Notes: generated from the letters alone by a model not told the origin. Counted from the stretch's first letter, positions 11,959 to 21,085 are shown. The stretch: DNA of 64,000 nucleotides from Clavibacter michiganensis subsp. insidiosus (GCF_002240565.1 NZ_MZMO01000001.1:1116001-1180000), one strand, 5' to 3'. Numbers and translations are program-made.

Positions 11959-13113
11959 TCAGGCCGCGGGCTTGGGCGTGACCGGCGCCGCGTCCGAACC
12001 CGTCGCCTCCGTCACGTGCACCTGCCGCGTGTTGAGGAAGTGCCGCTCCACGAGGTGGAAGAAGCCGAAGCCGGCCGCGACCGCGAGCGGCGCGACGACC
12101 AGCAGCATCAGCGCGGCGTGCGCGCCCGTCGGCAGCCCGAGCGGCAGCAGCAGGAGGTTGCCGAGCGCCAGGAACGGGCTGTGCACGAGGTAGACGCTGT
12201 AGGAGACGAGGCCGATCCGCTGCGCCGGACGGCTGACGAACGCGCCGAGCGCGCGGGGACGGGACCCGGCCATGGTGCGCGCGCCCGCCCAGGCGAGGAG
12301 CGACGCGAAGCCCGCACCCGCCACGAGCTCCGCGGCCCACACGCTGCCCTGCAGCACCGTGATCCCGAGGAGCAGCACGGCCGCGGCGCCCACGGCCACC
12401 GCGAGCAGCAGCCGGTCGGACGCCCAGCGCGGGCGCGCGCCGACGGTGAGCTCGGCGGCGAGCATGCCCGCGGCGAAGAGGCCCAGCAGCCACGGGCACG
12501 CCCACGGCGCGAAGCCCGCGAGCGACGCGCCGGTCATGACCACCGTGGCGGTGGCGACGACGGGCAGCCCGCCCCAGCGGCGCCAGAGCGGCAGCAGCAC
12601 CAGCGGCATGAGGAAGTAGATCTGCCACTCCACGGCCACGCTCCAGAGCGGGGCGTTCACCTGGCTGACCCACGCGGGGGAGAGGTCGTGGAGCAGCAGG
12701 AAGTGGGAGACGATGCCGGCGGGGGTGGCGGGCGCCGCGCTCTCCCACGCGGTGCCGCGGCCGTCGCGCATCACGGGGATCGCGAGCGCCATCAGCAGGC
12801 TCAGCGCGAGGGCCGCGAAGTAGGGCGGGAGGATGCGCCGGGCACGCCGTCGGAGGAAGGTCGCGGTGCCGTGCCGGAGGTCGAGCCCGGGGCGGCCGGC
12901 GACGGGGAGCATGAGCACGTAGCCGGACAGGACGATGAAGACGGGCACGCCGAGGTAGCCGTAGCCGGTGATCCAGCCGAGGAGAGGCAGGTCGCGCCAG
13001 GCCTGCCCAATGAGCCCCGTGTAGAGGAACGCGTGGAACGCGACCACGGCGAGGGCGGCGGCGCCGCGCATGCCGTCGAGGTAGGGGAGCTCCGGTCGTC
13101 GTGCTGATGCCAT
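11959..13113 (-). CDS. Acyltransferase family 3 (OafA-like) membrane protein
   Basis: This 384-residue integral membrane protein has about ten helices. It begins PYLDGMRGAAALAVVAFHAF, the typical opening of acyltransferase 3 with the LDGxRGxA signature and the conserved His. Members O-acetylate or otherwise acylate cell-surface sugars. A WSVAVEWQIYFLMPL segment matches the WSLxVEWQFY motif. The ATG at 13113 is favoured because the frame upstream is unconserved and Arg/Ser-rich. It is divergent from the polysaccharide operon starting at 13290 and may decorate its product, which is inference from position. Confidence 0.88.
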   Translation of the reverse strand: MASARRPELPYLDGMRGAAALAVVAFHAFLYTGLIGQAWRDLPLLGWITGYGYLGVPVFIVLSGYVLMLPVAGRPGLDLRHGTATFLRRRARRILPPYFAALALSLLMALAIPVMRDGRGTAWESAAPATPAGIVSHFLLLHDLSPAWVSQVNAPLWSVAVEWQIYFLMPLVLLPLWRRWGGLPVVATATVVMTGASLAGFAPWACPWLLGLFAAGMLAAELTVGARPRWASDRLLLAVAVGAAAVLLLGITVLQGSVWAAELVAGAGFASLLAWAGARTMAGSRPRALGAFVSRPAQRIGLVSYSVYLVHSPFLALGNLLLLPLGLPTGAHAALMLLVVAPLAVAAGFGFFHLVERHFLNTRQVHVTEATGSDAAPVTPKPAA

Positions 13114-13289
13114 GGAACCCCCCGATCCGCTCCCGAGGCTAGCAGTCGGTCCGCGACCACTGGGACGACCACCGGTGTCATCCGCGTAGCGATACTTAGT
13201 ACGTCCCCTATGGATCAGGCCACGTAAGCTGAGTGCACCCGGCGATTCGGGTGCCGTGGACGGGGGTCCACGTCGGCGAGGGGGCGGGG

Positions 13290-14486
13290 ATGACTCTGAT
13301 CGAGGACGCACGGGTGACCGCGGCACAGCGCGCCGTGGAGGCCCTGGGGCTGCTCGACGGCCCGCCCGAGGAGCGCTTCGACCGCGTCACGCGCCTCGCC
13401 CGCACGGCGTTCGCCGTGCCGCTGTCGACCATCGGCCTCGCCGACCACGACCGCATGTGGTTCGCGTCGTGCGCCGGTGCCGAGATGTCCGAGACGCCCA
13501 TCAGCAGCGTCTTCTGCGACACCACCATCCGCGAGGAGCGGGTCCTCGTCGTCGAGGACGCGCAGGCGCACCCCGTCTTCCGGCACCTGCCCACCGTCGC
13601 GGGCGAGCCGCACATCCGCTTCTACGCCGGGCACCCGCTGCGGGATCCCGAGGGCCTCGTCATCGGCACGTTCTGCCTCTACGACGTGGAGCCGCGCGGC
13701 CTCGACGCCGGCCAGCTCGCGCTCTTCGCCGAGCTCGCCGAGTGGGTGCAGCGCGAGCTCGTCGCGAGCGTCGAGATGGAGCGCGCGCAGGCGGTGCAGT
13801 CGGCCCTGCTGCCGGCCGCCGAGGTCGAGATCCCCGGCTACGAGATCGCGGCCGTGTGCGTGCCCGCGCAGGTCGTGGGCGGCGACTTCTACGACTACGA
13901 GCGCACCGCGTCCGGCCTCCGCTTCTCCATCGCCGACGTGATGGGGAAGGGCGCCGGCGCCGCCATCCTCACCGCCACCGTCCGCGCGGTCCTCCGCGGC
14001 ATCGCGAGCACGGCCGACCGCTACGGCGCGGGCGTCCTCGAGGACACCGGGCTCATGGTCACCGACGCGTCGCGCTCGCTCGACGCCGACCTCGACCGGA
14101 CGGGCTCCTTCGTCACCCTGCAGCACGGGCACCTGGACCAGGCCTCCGGGCTCCTCCGCTACGCCGACGCCGGGCACGGGTTGACGATCGTCGTCCACGC
14201 CGACGGCCGCGTCACCCACCTCGACACGAGCGACATGCCCGTCGGCATCGACCCCGACCACCGCTGGGAGGAGCGCCACGTGGTGCTCGCCCACGGCGAC
14301 ACCTTCGTCACCTTCAGCGACGGCCTCTTCGACATGTTCGGCGGCAGCTCGCCCGCATTCGCGTCGATCGGCCGCCTGGTGACCGAGGCCGGCGGCGTGC
14401 ACGCGCTCATCGAGCGCGTCCGCGCCCTCGCGTCCGCCGGCACGCCGCTCGACGACGTGACCGTCCTCGCCGTGAGCCGCGCGTGA
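13290..14486 (+). CDS. GAF-domain SpoIIE-type PP2C phosphatase
   Basis: The 398-residue protein joins an N-terminal GAF sensor domain (about 15-155) to a SpoIIE/RsbU-type phosphatase (about 165-398). Metal-binding PP2C motifs are present: GGDFYD (197-202), ADVMGKG (215-221), FSDGLFD (D344) and LDDVTVL (D388-D389). Such enzymes remove the phosphate from STAS anti-sigma-antagonist proteins. The likely substrate is encoded two genes downstream (16471). I favour the ATG at 13290 after a GGGGGCGGGG stretch. A GTG at 13233 would add 19 residues. The stop overlaps the next start (GTGA). Confidence 0.9.
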   Translation: MTLIEDARVTAAQRAVEALGLLDGPPEERFDRVTRLARTAFAVPLSTIGLADHDRMWFASCAGAEMSETPISSVFCDTTIREERVLVVEDAQAHPVFRHLPTVAGEPHIRFYAGHPLRDPEGLVIGTFCLYDVEPRGLDAGQLALFAELAEWVQRELVASVEMERAQAVQSALLPAAEVEIPGYEIAAVCVPAQVVGGDFYDYERTASGLRFSIADVMGKGAGAAILTATVRAVLRGIASTADRYGAGVLEDTGLMVTDASRSLDADLDRTGSFVTLQHGHLDQASGLLRYADAGHGLTIVVHADGRVTHLDTSDMPVGIDPDHRWEERHVVLAHGDTFVTFSDGLFDMFGGSSPAFASIGRLVTEAGGVHALIERVRALASAGTPLDDVTVLAVSRA

Positions 14487-16474
14487 GCCGCTCGACGCAC
14501 CGCGCGCCGACCACGGGCCGGTCGCCGCTGCGCTTCGCGTTCATCCGCCTCCTGGCCGTGGTCACGGCGATCCTCGGCCTCAACTACATCGTCTGGCGGC
14601 TGCTGTTCTCGGTGAACCCCGAGGCGCTCTGGATCGCCATCCCGCTCGTGCTCGCGGAGACGTACAGCCTCATCGACTCGCTGCTGTTCGGGCTCACGAT
14701 GTGGCGCGCCCGCGACCGGCCGAAGCCGCCCGCGCCGCAGCCGGGGCTCACGGTCGACGTGTTCATCGCCACGTACAACGAGCCGCTCGACCTCGTGATG
14801 GAGACCGCGCGCGCCGCCCAGCGCATCACCTACCCGCACAAGACGTGGGTGCTCGACGACGGCAACCGCACCGAGCTGCGCGACCTCGCCGAGGCCGAGG
14901 GCATCGGCTGGATCACGCGCTCGGCCGACTGGTCGGGCCGCGCCCGCCATGCGAAGGCCGGCAACCTCAACAACGCGCTGCTCACGACCGAGGGCGAGTT
15001 CATGCTCATCCTCGACGCCGACCAGGTGCCCGTGCCCGAGATCCTCGACAAGACGCTGGGCTACTTCGACGACCGGCGCATGGCGATCGTGCAGACGCCG
15101 CAGGTGTTCGTGAACGTGCCGGACGCGGATCCGCTCGGCAGCCAGGCGCCGCTGTTCTACGGCCCCATCCAGCAGGGCAAGGACGGCTGGAACGCGGCGT
15201 TCTTCTGCGGATCCAATGCCATCCTCCGCCGCGAGGCCCTCATGCTGCTCGGCGTCTCGCGGTACGTGACCGACATCGAGATCAGCGTCTTCCGTGCGCT
15301 CCGCACCGCGGGCGACGTGATCGACAAGGCCCGCGAGGAGCTCGAGCCCGACCAGCGGGAACTCCGCAAGGCGCTCGACGACGTCGCCTACGACGTGCGC
15401 CGCGCCCGCGCCGAGCTCCGCCGCGGCCAGGCGCTGGCGGACGTGACCTACCGCTTCCAGAAGCGCGTCGACTCCATCGCCGCCCGCATGGTGCAGGACG
15501 ACATGGCCGCGCTGAACGCCGACCTCGCCGAGATCGCCGCGCTCGCCGGCCGCCACTCCGCCGAGCGCGACGCGGTCTCGCTCGTCGACGAGAGCGCCAT
15601 GACGCGCCTCGCGCAGCGCGACTGGTCTCCCCTCGGGGCGCTCGACGCCGTGCGCGCGATCGTCCGCGACATCGACGTGCACCGCGACGACGACGCGCAG
15701 TCGATCATGCCGCTGGCCACCATCTCGGTCACCGAGGACATGGCCACCTGCATGCGCCTGCACGGGCTCGGCTGGAAGTCGGCGTACCACGACGAGGTCC
15801 TCGCGTTCGGGCTCGCGCCGGAGGACCTGCCGACCATGCTCACCCAGCGGCTCCGCTGGGCGCAGGGCACGATCCAGGTCTTCTTCCGCGAGAACCCGCT
15901 GCTGCAGAAGGCGCTCTCGATCCCGCAGCGCCTCATGTACTTCGCCACGATGTGGAGCTACTTCTCCGGCTTCACGGCGCTCGTGTACGTGGCGGCGCCC
16001 ATCATCTACCTCGTCTTCGGCGTGCTCCCGGTGCAGGCGCTCTCGACGGACTTCTTCAGCCGCCTGATCCCGTTCCTCCTCGTGAACCAGCTCCTGTTCG
16101 CGGTGGTCGGCCGCGGCAAGCGCACCTGGCGCGGGCAGCAGTACTCGCTCGCGCTCTTCCCCGTGTGGATCTCGTCGGTCACCACCGCGGTCGGCAACGT
16201 GTTCTTCCGCCGGCCCCTCGACTTCGCGGTGACCCCGAAGGTCCGCGCCGAGAGCGGGAAGCCGCGGTACGACCTCGTGAAGCCGCAGCTCTACGTGATC
16301 GGCGCGCTCATCGTCGCGTCCGCGATCGGCCTGCTGCGCCTCGCGGTCGGGCAGGCGACGCCGCTCGGCACGTTCACCAACCTCGCCTGGGTCGTCTTCG
16401 ACCTGGCGATCTTCAGCATCATCATCCGTGCTGCCCGCTACCGGGGCTTCACGCCGGCCAAGGAGGACGCATGA
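14483..16474 (+). CDS. Cellulose-synthase-like family 2 glycosyltransferase
   Basis: The 663-residue membrane glycosyltransferase has two N-terminal helices, a cytosolic GT-A domain and about five C-terminal helices. Processive GT2 motifs are complete: DDGN (D125-D126), DAD (178-180), TED (417-419) and QRLRW (455-459). It should polymerise a beta-linked glucan or related chain from a UDP-sugar and extrude it. An insertion of about 150 charged, helical residues (about 258-410) lies between FCGSNAILRR and TED, where BcsA has about 20. No PilZ domain is evident. It overlaps the phosphatase by 4 bases and the STAS gene by ATGA. Confidence 0.9.
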   Translation: MSRSTHRAPTTGRSPLRFAFIRLLAVVTAILGLNYIVWRLLFSVNPEALWIAIPLVLAETYSLIDSLLFGLTMWRARDRPKPPAPQPGLTVDVFIATYNEPLDLVMETARAAQRITYPHKTWVLDDGNRTELRDLAEAEGIGWITRSADWSGRARHAKAGNLNNALLTTEGEFMLILDADQVPVPEILDKTLGYFDDRRMAIVQTPQVFVNVPDADPLGSQAPLFYGPIQQGKDGWNAAFFCGSNAILRREALMLLGVSRYVTDIEISVFRALRTAGDVIDKAREELEPDQRELRKALDDVAYDVRRARAELRRGQALADVTYRFQKRVDSIAARMVQDDMAALNADLAEIAALAGRHSAERDAVSLVDESAMTRLAQRDWSPLGALDAVRAIVRDIDVHRDDDAQSIMPLATISVTEDMATCMRLHGLGWKSAYHDEVLAFGLAPEDLPTMLTQRLRWAQGTIQVFFRENPLLQKALSIPQRLMYFATMWSYFSGFTALVYVAAPIIYLVFGVLPVQALSTDFFSRLIPFLLVNQLLFAVVGRGKRTWRGQQYSLALFPVWISSVTTAVGNVFFRRPLDFAVTPKVRAESGKPRYDLVKPQLYVIGALIVASAIGLLRLAVGQATPLGTFTNLAWVVFDLAIFSIIIRAARYRGFTPAKEDA

Positions 16475-16809
16475 TCGACATCGCAGTCAACGAGCAGGGA
16501 ACGCACGTGAGCGTCGTCATGCCGACCGGCCGCCTCAACATGGTCTCCGCGCGGCAGCTCACCACGATCATCACCGAGGTCATCGACGGCGGCCGGCCCT
16601 TCGTCGTGGTGGACCTCGGCAGCACCGACTTCATGGACTCCTCCGGCCTCGGCGCCCTCGTCTCGGGGCTCAAGCGCGCCCGCCAGGCCGGGGGCGACCT
16701 CCGCCTCGCCCGCCCCAACGCGCAGGTGAAGGCCGTGCTGGAGCTGACGAACCTCAACCGCGTGCTCACGGTGCACGACTCGCCCGAGGGCGTGTTCCGT
16801 GACCGATGA
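16471..16809 (+). CDS. STAS-domain anti-sigma-factor antagonist (SpoIIAA/RsbV-like)
   Basis: This 112-residue single STAS domain contains the phospho-acceptor motif FMDSSGLGALVSG with S57-S58, matching the serine region of SpoIIAA. In partner switching the unphosphorylated form binds the HATPase kinase and releases that kinase's other partner. An AGGAGG site sits 5 bases before the ATG, and the ATG overlaps the glycosyltransferase stop. Its kinase (16799) and phosphatase (13290) are in the same operon. Confidence 0.92.
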   Translation: MIDIAVNEQGTHVSVVMPTGRLNMVSARQLTTIITEVIDGGRPFVVVDLGSTDFMDSSGLGALVSGLKRARQAGGDLRLARPNAQVKAVLELTNLNRVLTVHDSPEGVFRDR

Positions 16810-17248
16810 GGGCATGACGCACCACGCGCCACCGGTGCGGGCCAACGTCACGCTCCCGGCGGTGGACGAGAGCCTCGCCGCCGTGCACGCCGTGATCGCC
16901 GCGGTGTGGGACCAGGCGCACGACGTGAGCGACACCGAGCGGATGCTGTTCGAGACGGCCGTGGTGGAGATCGCCGGCAACGTCGTCGAGCACGGCGTCG
17001 CGGTGGGGGAGCGCGCGGGCTACCCCGTGACGTTCACCATGACCGTGATCTGCCAGCACGACCGCATCGTCGCCCTGTTCGAGGACGACGGCCAGCCCGC
17101 CGTCGTCGACCTCACGCGCGTCTCCATGCCCGACGACCTCAGCGAGAGCGGCCGCGGGCTGGCGCTCGCGCAGGCGGTCCTCGACGACCTCACCTACGAG
17201 CGCACCGACGGCAGCAACCGCTGGCGGCTGGTCAGGCTGCGCGGCTGA
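16799..17248 (+). CDS. HATPase-type serine kinase / anti-sigma factor (RsbW/SpoIIAB-like)
   Basis: The 149-residue GHKL ATPase shows the N box (ETAVVEIAGNVVEHG, with E, N and H in register), a G1 box DDGQP and a G2 box SGRGLALAQA. Proteins of this family phosphorylate a STAS partner and sequester a sigma factor or another effector. No sigma-factor gene is in the window, so its effector may be encoded elsewhere or be a non-sigma protein. The GTG at 16799 overlaps the STAS gene; an ATG at 16814 is an alternative start. Its stop overlaps the next ATG. Confidence 0.9.
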   Translation: MTDEGMTHHAPPVRANVTLPAVDESLAAVHAVIAAVWDQAHDVSDTERMLFETAVVEIAGNVVEHGVAVGERAGYPVTFTMTVICQHDRIVALFEDDGQPAVVDLTRVSMPDDLSESGRGLALAQAVLDDLTYERTDGSNRWRLVRLRG

Positions 17249-19872
17249 TGCGCGGCGGGGGGATGCGGGCACGCGGGGGCGGGCGCACGCGGAGCAGGAT
17301 CGGCGGCTGGGCCGCGGCCATGGTGGCGCTCGCGATCGCGGTCGTCCCGGCGACGGCGGCGCTCGCCGCACCGGCCGCCACCGCTCCGACGGCCGCCGCG
17401 CCCGCGGCACCGGCGGACGAGGTCGACCTCACCCGGGCGCCCGCCGTCCCCTGGTTCGGCGGCATCATCGACTGGACCGCCGACGACGCGCAGAGCTACG
17501 CCGACCGCCTCGGGGCGGCCCCCGCGGTGCTCGGCCAGTCGGTGCGGTACCCGCTCGGATCCGACGACGCCACGTACCTCGACCAGTTCGCGCAGCAGGC
17601 CGCGCAGCAGGGATCGCTCCTCTTCCTCACGCTCGAGCCGACGAAGCCGCTCGCCGACCTGACGGCGGCGGACGCGACCGCGCTCACGGGCCGGCTCGAG
17701 GCGCTCCGCGAGCGCTACGACTCCCGCGCGCTCGTGCGGTTCGCCCCCGAGATGAACGGCTCGTGGACCCCCTGGGGCCAGCAGCCGTCCGCGTACGTCG
17801 CCGCCTTCCGCCAGGTCGCCGACGCCGTGCACGCGTCCGACGCGGGCGCCGTCACCGTGTGGTCGCCCGCCTACGCGGCCGGCTACCCGTTCGGATCCGC
17901 CGACGGCCTCACCCAGGGATCCGCCACCCGCTCCATCGCCGAGCTCGACACCGACGGCAACGGCCGCGTCGACGTGGACGACGACGCCTACCGGCCGTAC
18001 TACCCGGGCGACGACGCCGTCGACTGGGTGGGGCTGTCCGCGTCCCACTTCGGCACCGAGCAGGACTTCACCGTCGGGGAGCCGACCGAGGACTACCTCG
18101 GCACCGAGGTGATCCCGCAGCAGGAGTTCGGGAAGAACGTCGTGCCCGAGCAGGACAAGTTCGCCCGCGAGCTCGCGGGCGCGTACGGCTACTCCGACCA
18201 GGGCGGCGCGGGGCGGGACTTCGCGGCCGAGTGGATCGAGGGCACCGGCAAGCCCGCCGTCATCGAGACGGGCGCGCTCTACGACCCGGCCCGCACCGAC
18301 GGGGCCTCCGAGATCGACATCAAGAGCGCGTGGTGGGACCAGGTGCTCTCCGCCGACATCCGGTCGGCCCACCCCGGCATCGGCATGGTCGTGTGGCGCG
18401 AGCTCCAGCGCACCGAGGCCGAGGCGAAGGGCGCCGTCATCGACTGGCGGGCGACGGGGGACACGACGGTCGCGTCCGCGCTCCTCACGCACCTGGATCC
18501 GGCGACCGCGACGCTCGGCCCCGTCACGCAGGTCTTCGACCAGGAGCGGGCCAACGTCGCGACCGCGCAGTACCGCGACCCCGGATCGCCCGAGGACGAG
18601 CAGATGGGCTGGATCGTGCTCTGCGCGGTCGTGCTCCTCCTGCTCTTCGTGATCTCCGGGCCCATCGGCCGCCTCAAGCCCGGCTGGCGCTACCCCGACG
18701 AGAACTCGCCCCGCGACCGCCGCCTCGACCTCTTCCGCGGCTGGACCATCGTCGCCGTGGTCATCACCCACATCGAGGTCGCGAGCCCGTACTCGTACGT
18801 CACCATCAACGCCATCGGCGCGATCACGGGCGCCGAGATGTTCGTGCTGCTGTCCGGCCTCGTGCTCGGCATGGTCTACCCGCTCGCCGTGAAGAAGTTC
18901 GGCGAGATGAAGGCCCTCGTCTCCATCCTGCGGCGCGCGTTCAAGCAGTACATCGTGGCGATCGCGGTGGTCGTCATCGTCTTCGCGCTCACGTTCGTGC
19001 CGTTCCTGGACACCGACGTGATCACCACGTTCACCGACCGCGGCACGGGCGCCGACGGCAAGGTCACCACCGGGCAGGTCTACGACCTCTACCCGAACGG
19101 CGCGCGCCTGCTCGACTACCCGCCGCCCTGGTACGCGATCCGCGACCTGCTGCTGCTCCGCATGGGCCCGTGGGTGTTCAACATCATGGGCCTCTTCGTG
19201 GTGCTGACCCTCCTCGTCCCCGCGGTCGTGTGGCTGCTCCGCCGCCGCATGTGGTGGGTCGTGCTCATCGCCAGCTGGACCGCGTACGTGCTCAACGCGC
19301 AGTTCGACATCCGCGTGCTGCCGTCCATGTTCGAGGACGTGTTCCCGCTGCTCACGTGGCAGGTCGCGTTCCTCAACGGCATGGTGATCGGCTACTACCG
19401 GAAGCAGATCACGCGCGCGCTCACCGGCCGCGTGGGCCGCGTGCTCGTGACGATCCTGCTGGTCGCGTACGTCGGCACGCTCGCCGTGCTCTGGGCCGGC
19501 CACACCTTCGGCGTGCAGCTGCCGGGCGTGCCCGACGGCCTCTACTCGTCGCTGTACGAGTCGATGTACCAGCGCACGTTCCTCCAGCCGGGGCGGCTGA
19601 TCGACCTCGCGCTCATGCTCGTGGTCGCGTACACGTTCCTCACCCGGGTGTGGAAGCCCGTGGACCGTGCGTTCGGGTGGTTCTACACGCCGCTCGGATC
19701 CGCGAGCCTCTACGTCTTCATCGTCCACGTGTTCTTCGCGCTGATCGTCGGCAGCCTGCCGTTCCTCGACAGGGCGAATCCCTGGCAGAGGGCAGTGGTC
19801 CACACCCTCGTGCTGGCGGCGATCTGGTTCATGGTGACGCGCAAGGTGCTCTTCAAGGTCATCCCGACCTGA
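17248..19872 (+). CDS. Secreted GH26-like glycosidase fused to OpgC-type membrane acyltransferase
   Basis: The 874-residue protein has a signal sequence (about 15-42) and an extracellular GH26-like barrel (about 60-440). After a helix near 452-472 it has a multi-helix OpgC domain from RRLDLFRGWTIVAVVITHIE (about 491) to the end. Candidate acid/base is E168 (VRFAPEMNGSWTPWG) and candidate nucleophile E340 (KPAVIETGAL). A canonical calcium-binding EF-hand loop (D234, D236, N238, D242, D245) is embedded in the barrel. The protein could trim and acylate the polymer made by the upstream glycosyltransferase. It overlaps the kinase gene by one base (TGATG). Confidence 0.85.
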   Translation: MRGGGMRARGGGRTRSRIGGWAAAMVALAIAVVPATAALAAPAATAPTAAAPAAPADEVDLTRAPAVPWFGGIIDWTADDAQSYADRLGAAPAVLGQSVRYPLGSDDATYLDQFAQQAAQQGSLLFLTLEPTKPLADLTAADATALTGRLEALRERYDSRALVRFAPEMNGSWTPWGQQPSAYVAAFRQVADAVHASDAGAVTVWSPAYAAGYPFGSADGLTQGSATRSIAELDTDGNGRVDVDDDAYRPYYPGDDAVDWVGLSASHFGTEQDFTVGEPTEDYLGTEVIPQQEFGKNVVPEQDKFARELAGAYGYSDQGGAGRDFAAEWIEGTGKPAVIETGALYDPARTDGASEIDIKSAWWDQVLSADIRSAHPGIGMVVWRELQRTEAEAKGAVIDWRATGDTTVASALLTHLDPATATLGPVTQVFDQERANVATAQYRDPGSPEDEQMGWIVLCAVVLLLLFVISGPIGRLKPGWRYPDENSPRDRRLDLFRGWTIVAVVITHIEVASPYSYVTINAIGAITGAEMFVLLSGLVLGMVYPLAVKKFGEMKALVSILRRAFKQYIVAIAVVVIVFALTFVPFLDTDVITTFTDRGTGADGKVTTGQVYDLYPNGARLLDYPPPWYAIRDLLLLRMGPWVFNIMGLFVVLTLLVPAVVWLLRRRMWWVVLIASWTAYVLNAQFDIRVLPSMFEDVFPLLTWQVAFLNGMVIGYYRKQITRALTGRVGRVLVTILLVAYVGTLAVLWAGHTFGVQLPGVPDGLYSSLYESMYQRTFLQPGRLIDLALMLVVAYTFLTRVWKPVDRAFGWFYTPLGSASLYVFIVHVFFALIVGSLPFLDRANPWQRAVVHTLVLAAIWFMVTRKVLFKVIPT

Positions 19873-20055
19873 TCCGCGTGTCGGAGATCTCCGCGCCCCG
19901 GGCCAATCCGCGGGGAGCCCCGTTCCGAAGGGTTCGTGACATCCGGCGGAACAATGCATCGCGCCTCTATCCGGATGCCTGTCACCCGTTTAGCGTTCGA
20001 ACCACCTCGCGCTCGGTATCTGGGATACGGACGCGCCGATCAAGGGAGCTCATCC
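19873..20055. promoter_or_regulatory. Upstream region of the ferritin-like gene with a palindrome
   Basis: This 183-base gap contains the perfect inverted repeat GTATC-TGG-GATAC at 20016-20028, 28 bases before the ATG at 20056. A GTTC at 19995-19998, 16 bases before GGTAT at 20015-20019, loosely resembles stress-sigma (SigB/SigF) promoters, GTTT-N14-17-GGGTA. A GGGAG ribosome-binding site is at 20044-20048. A protein-binding site or alternative-sigma promoter is plausible, but this is sequence resemblance only. Confidence 0.4.
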
Positions 20056-20997
20056 ATGTTCGACAAGAAGTTCATCACCCAGGCCATCGACCGGAGCGCG
20101 CAGTCGCCGCTCGACCGTCGCCGCTTCTTCAGCGCCGCGGGCATCGCGGGTCTCGGCGTCGGCGCCGCGGCCCTCATCCCCGCCACCGGAGCCCAGGCGG
20201 CCGACGCCCAGGCCGAGGCCGACTCCGGCCAGGCGACCGACCTCGCCGTCCTCAACTTCGCGCTCAACCTCGAGTACCTCGAGGCCGAGTTCTACCTGCG
20301 CGCCTCCACGGGCGCGGGCCTCGTCCCGAACGACATCTCCGGCGTCGGCACGCCGGGCGCCGTCACGGGCGGTCGCCAGGTGCAGTTCAAGGACAACGCC
20401 ATCCGCCAGTACGCGCGGGAGATCGCGCAGGACGAGAAGGCGCACGTCAAGTTCCTCCGCTCGGCGCTCGGCTCGGCGAAGGTCGCGCGTCCCGCGATCG
20501 ACCTCGACTCGGCGTTCTCCGCCGCGGCGACCGCCGCGGGCCTCATCAAGCCGGGCCAGAAGTTCGACGCGTTCGCGAGCGACGAGAACTTCCTGCTCGC
20601 GTCGTTCGTGTTCGAGGACGTCGGCGTCACCGCCTACAAGGGCGCGGCCCCGCTCATCACGAACAAGACGTACCTCGAGGCGGCCGCCGGCATCCTCGCG
20701 GTCGAGGCGTACCACGCGGGCATCATCCGCACGTCGCTGTTCGCGAAGGGCCTCGCGGCCCCGACCAACGCGATCTCGAACGCGCGCGACTCCCTCGACG
20801 GGTCCACGGACCTCGACCAGGGCATCACGATCTCGGGCGGCGCCAACCTGGTGCCGACCGACGCGAAGGGCATCGCGTTCAGCCGCACGACCGGTCAGGT
20901 CCTCAACATCGTGTACCTGAACAACAAGGCCGTGACCAAGGGCGGGTTCTACCCCAACGGCGTCAACGGCGGCATCAACACCAGCGGCGCGAACTAG
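20056..20997 (+). CDS. Tat-exported ferritin-like domain protein
   Basis: The 313-residue protein carries a twin-arginine signal (RRRFFSAAG, residues 21-29, then a hydrophobic stretch ending GAQAADA). A ferritin_2/DUF4439-like helical bundle follows, with acidic and His positions typical of a di-iron or degenerate fold ([36 protein letters not shown]). The family is linked to stress and desiccation in several bacteria, but its reaction is not established. The ATG at 20056 is preferred over an upstream frame because of GGGAG and the Tat signal. Confidence 0.85.
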   Translation: MFDKKFITQAIDRSAQSPLDRRRFFSAAGIAGLGVGAAALIPATGAQAADAQAEADSGQATDLAVLNFALNLEYLEAEFYLRASTGAGLVPNDISGVGTPGAVTGGRQVQFKDNAIRQYAREIAQDEKAHVKFLRSALGSAKVARPAIDLDSAFSAAATAAGLIKPGQKFDAFASDENFLLASFVFEDVGVTAYKGAAPLITNKTYLEAAAGILAVEAYHAGIIRTSLFAKGLAAPTNAISNARDSLDGSTDLDQGITISGGANLVPTDAKGIAFSRTTGQVLNIVYLNNKAVTKGGFYPNGVNGGINTSGAN

Positions 20998-21015
20998 CCC
21001 GCAGGCGACATGCAG

Positions 21016-21055
21016 CAGGGGCGCCGCCCACCTCGCGAGGTGGGCGGCGCCCCTG
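21016..21055. terminator. Bidirectional hairpin between convergent genes
   Basis: A perfect 40-base palindrome (20 bp per arm, centred on CTCG-CGAG) sits between the ferritin-like gene and the permease gene that ends at 21086. It can serve both strands. No T-run is present. Confidence 0.8.
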
Positions 21056-21085
21056 TGGTCGTGCGTGCGGCTGCCCTTTCGGCCG

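Noticed and set aside
13256..16474. A 1,072-codon frame spanning the phosphatase and glycosyltransferase genes
   Set aside because: The first ~410 codons are an Arg-rich shadow of the phosphatase in another frame. The real glycosyltransferase starts at GTG 14483.
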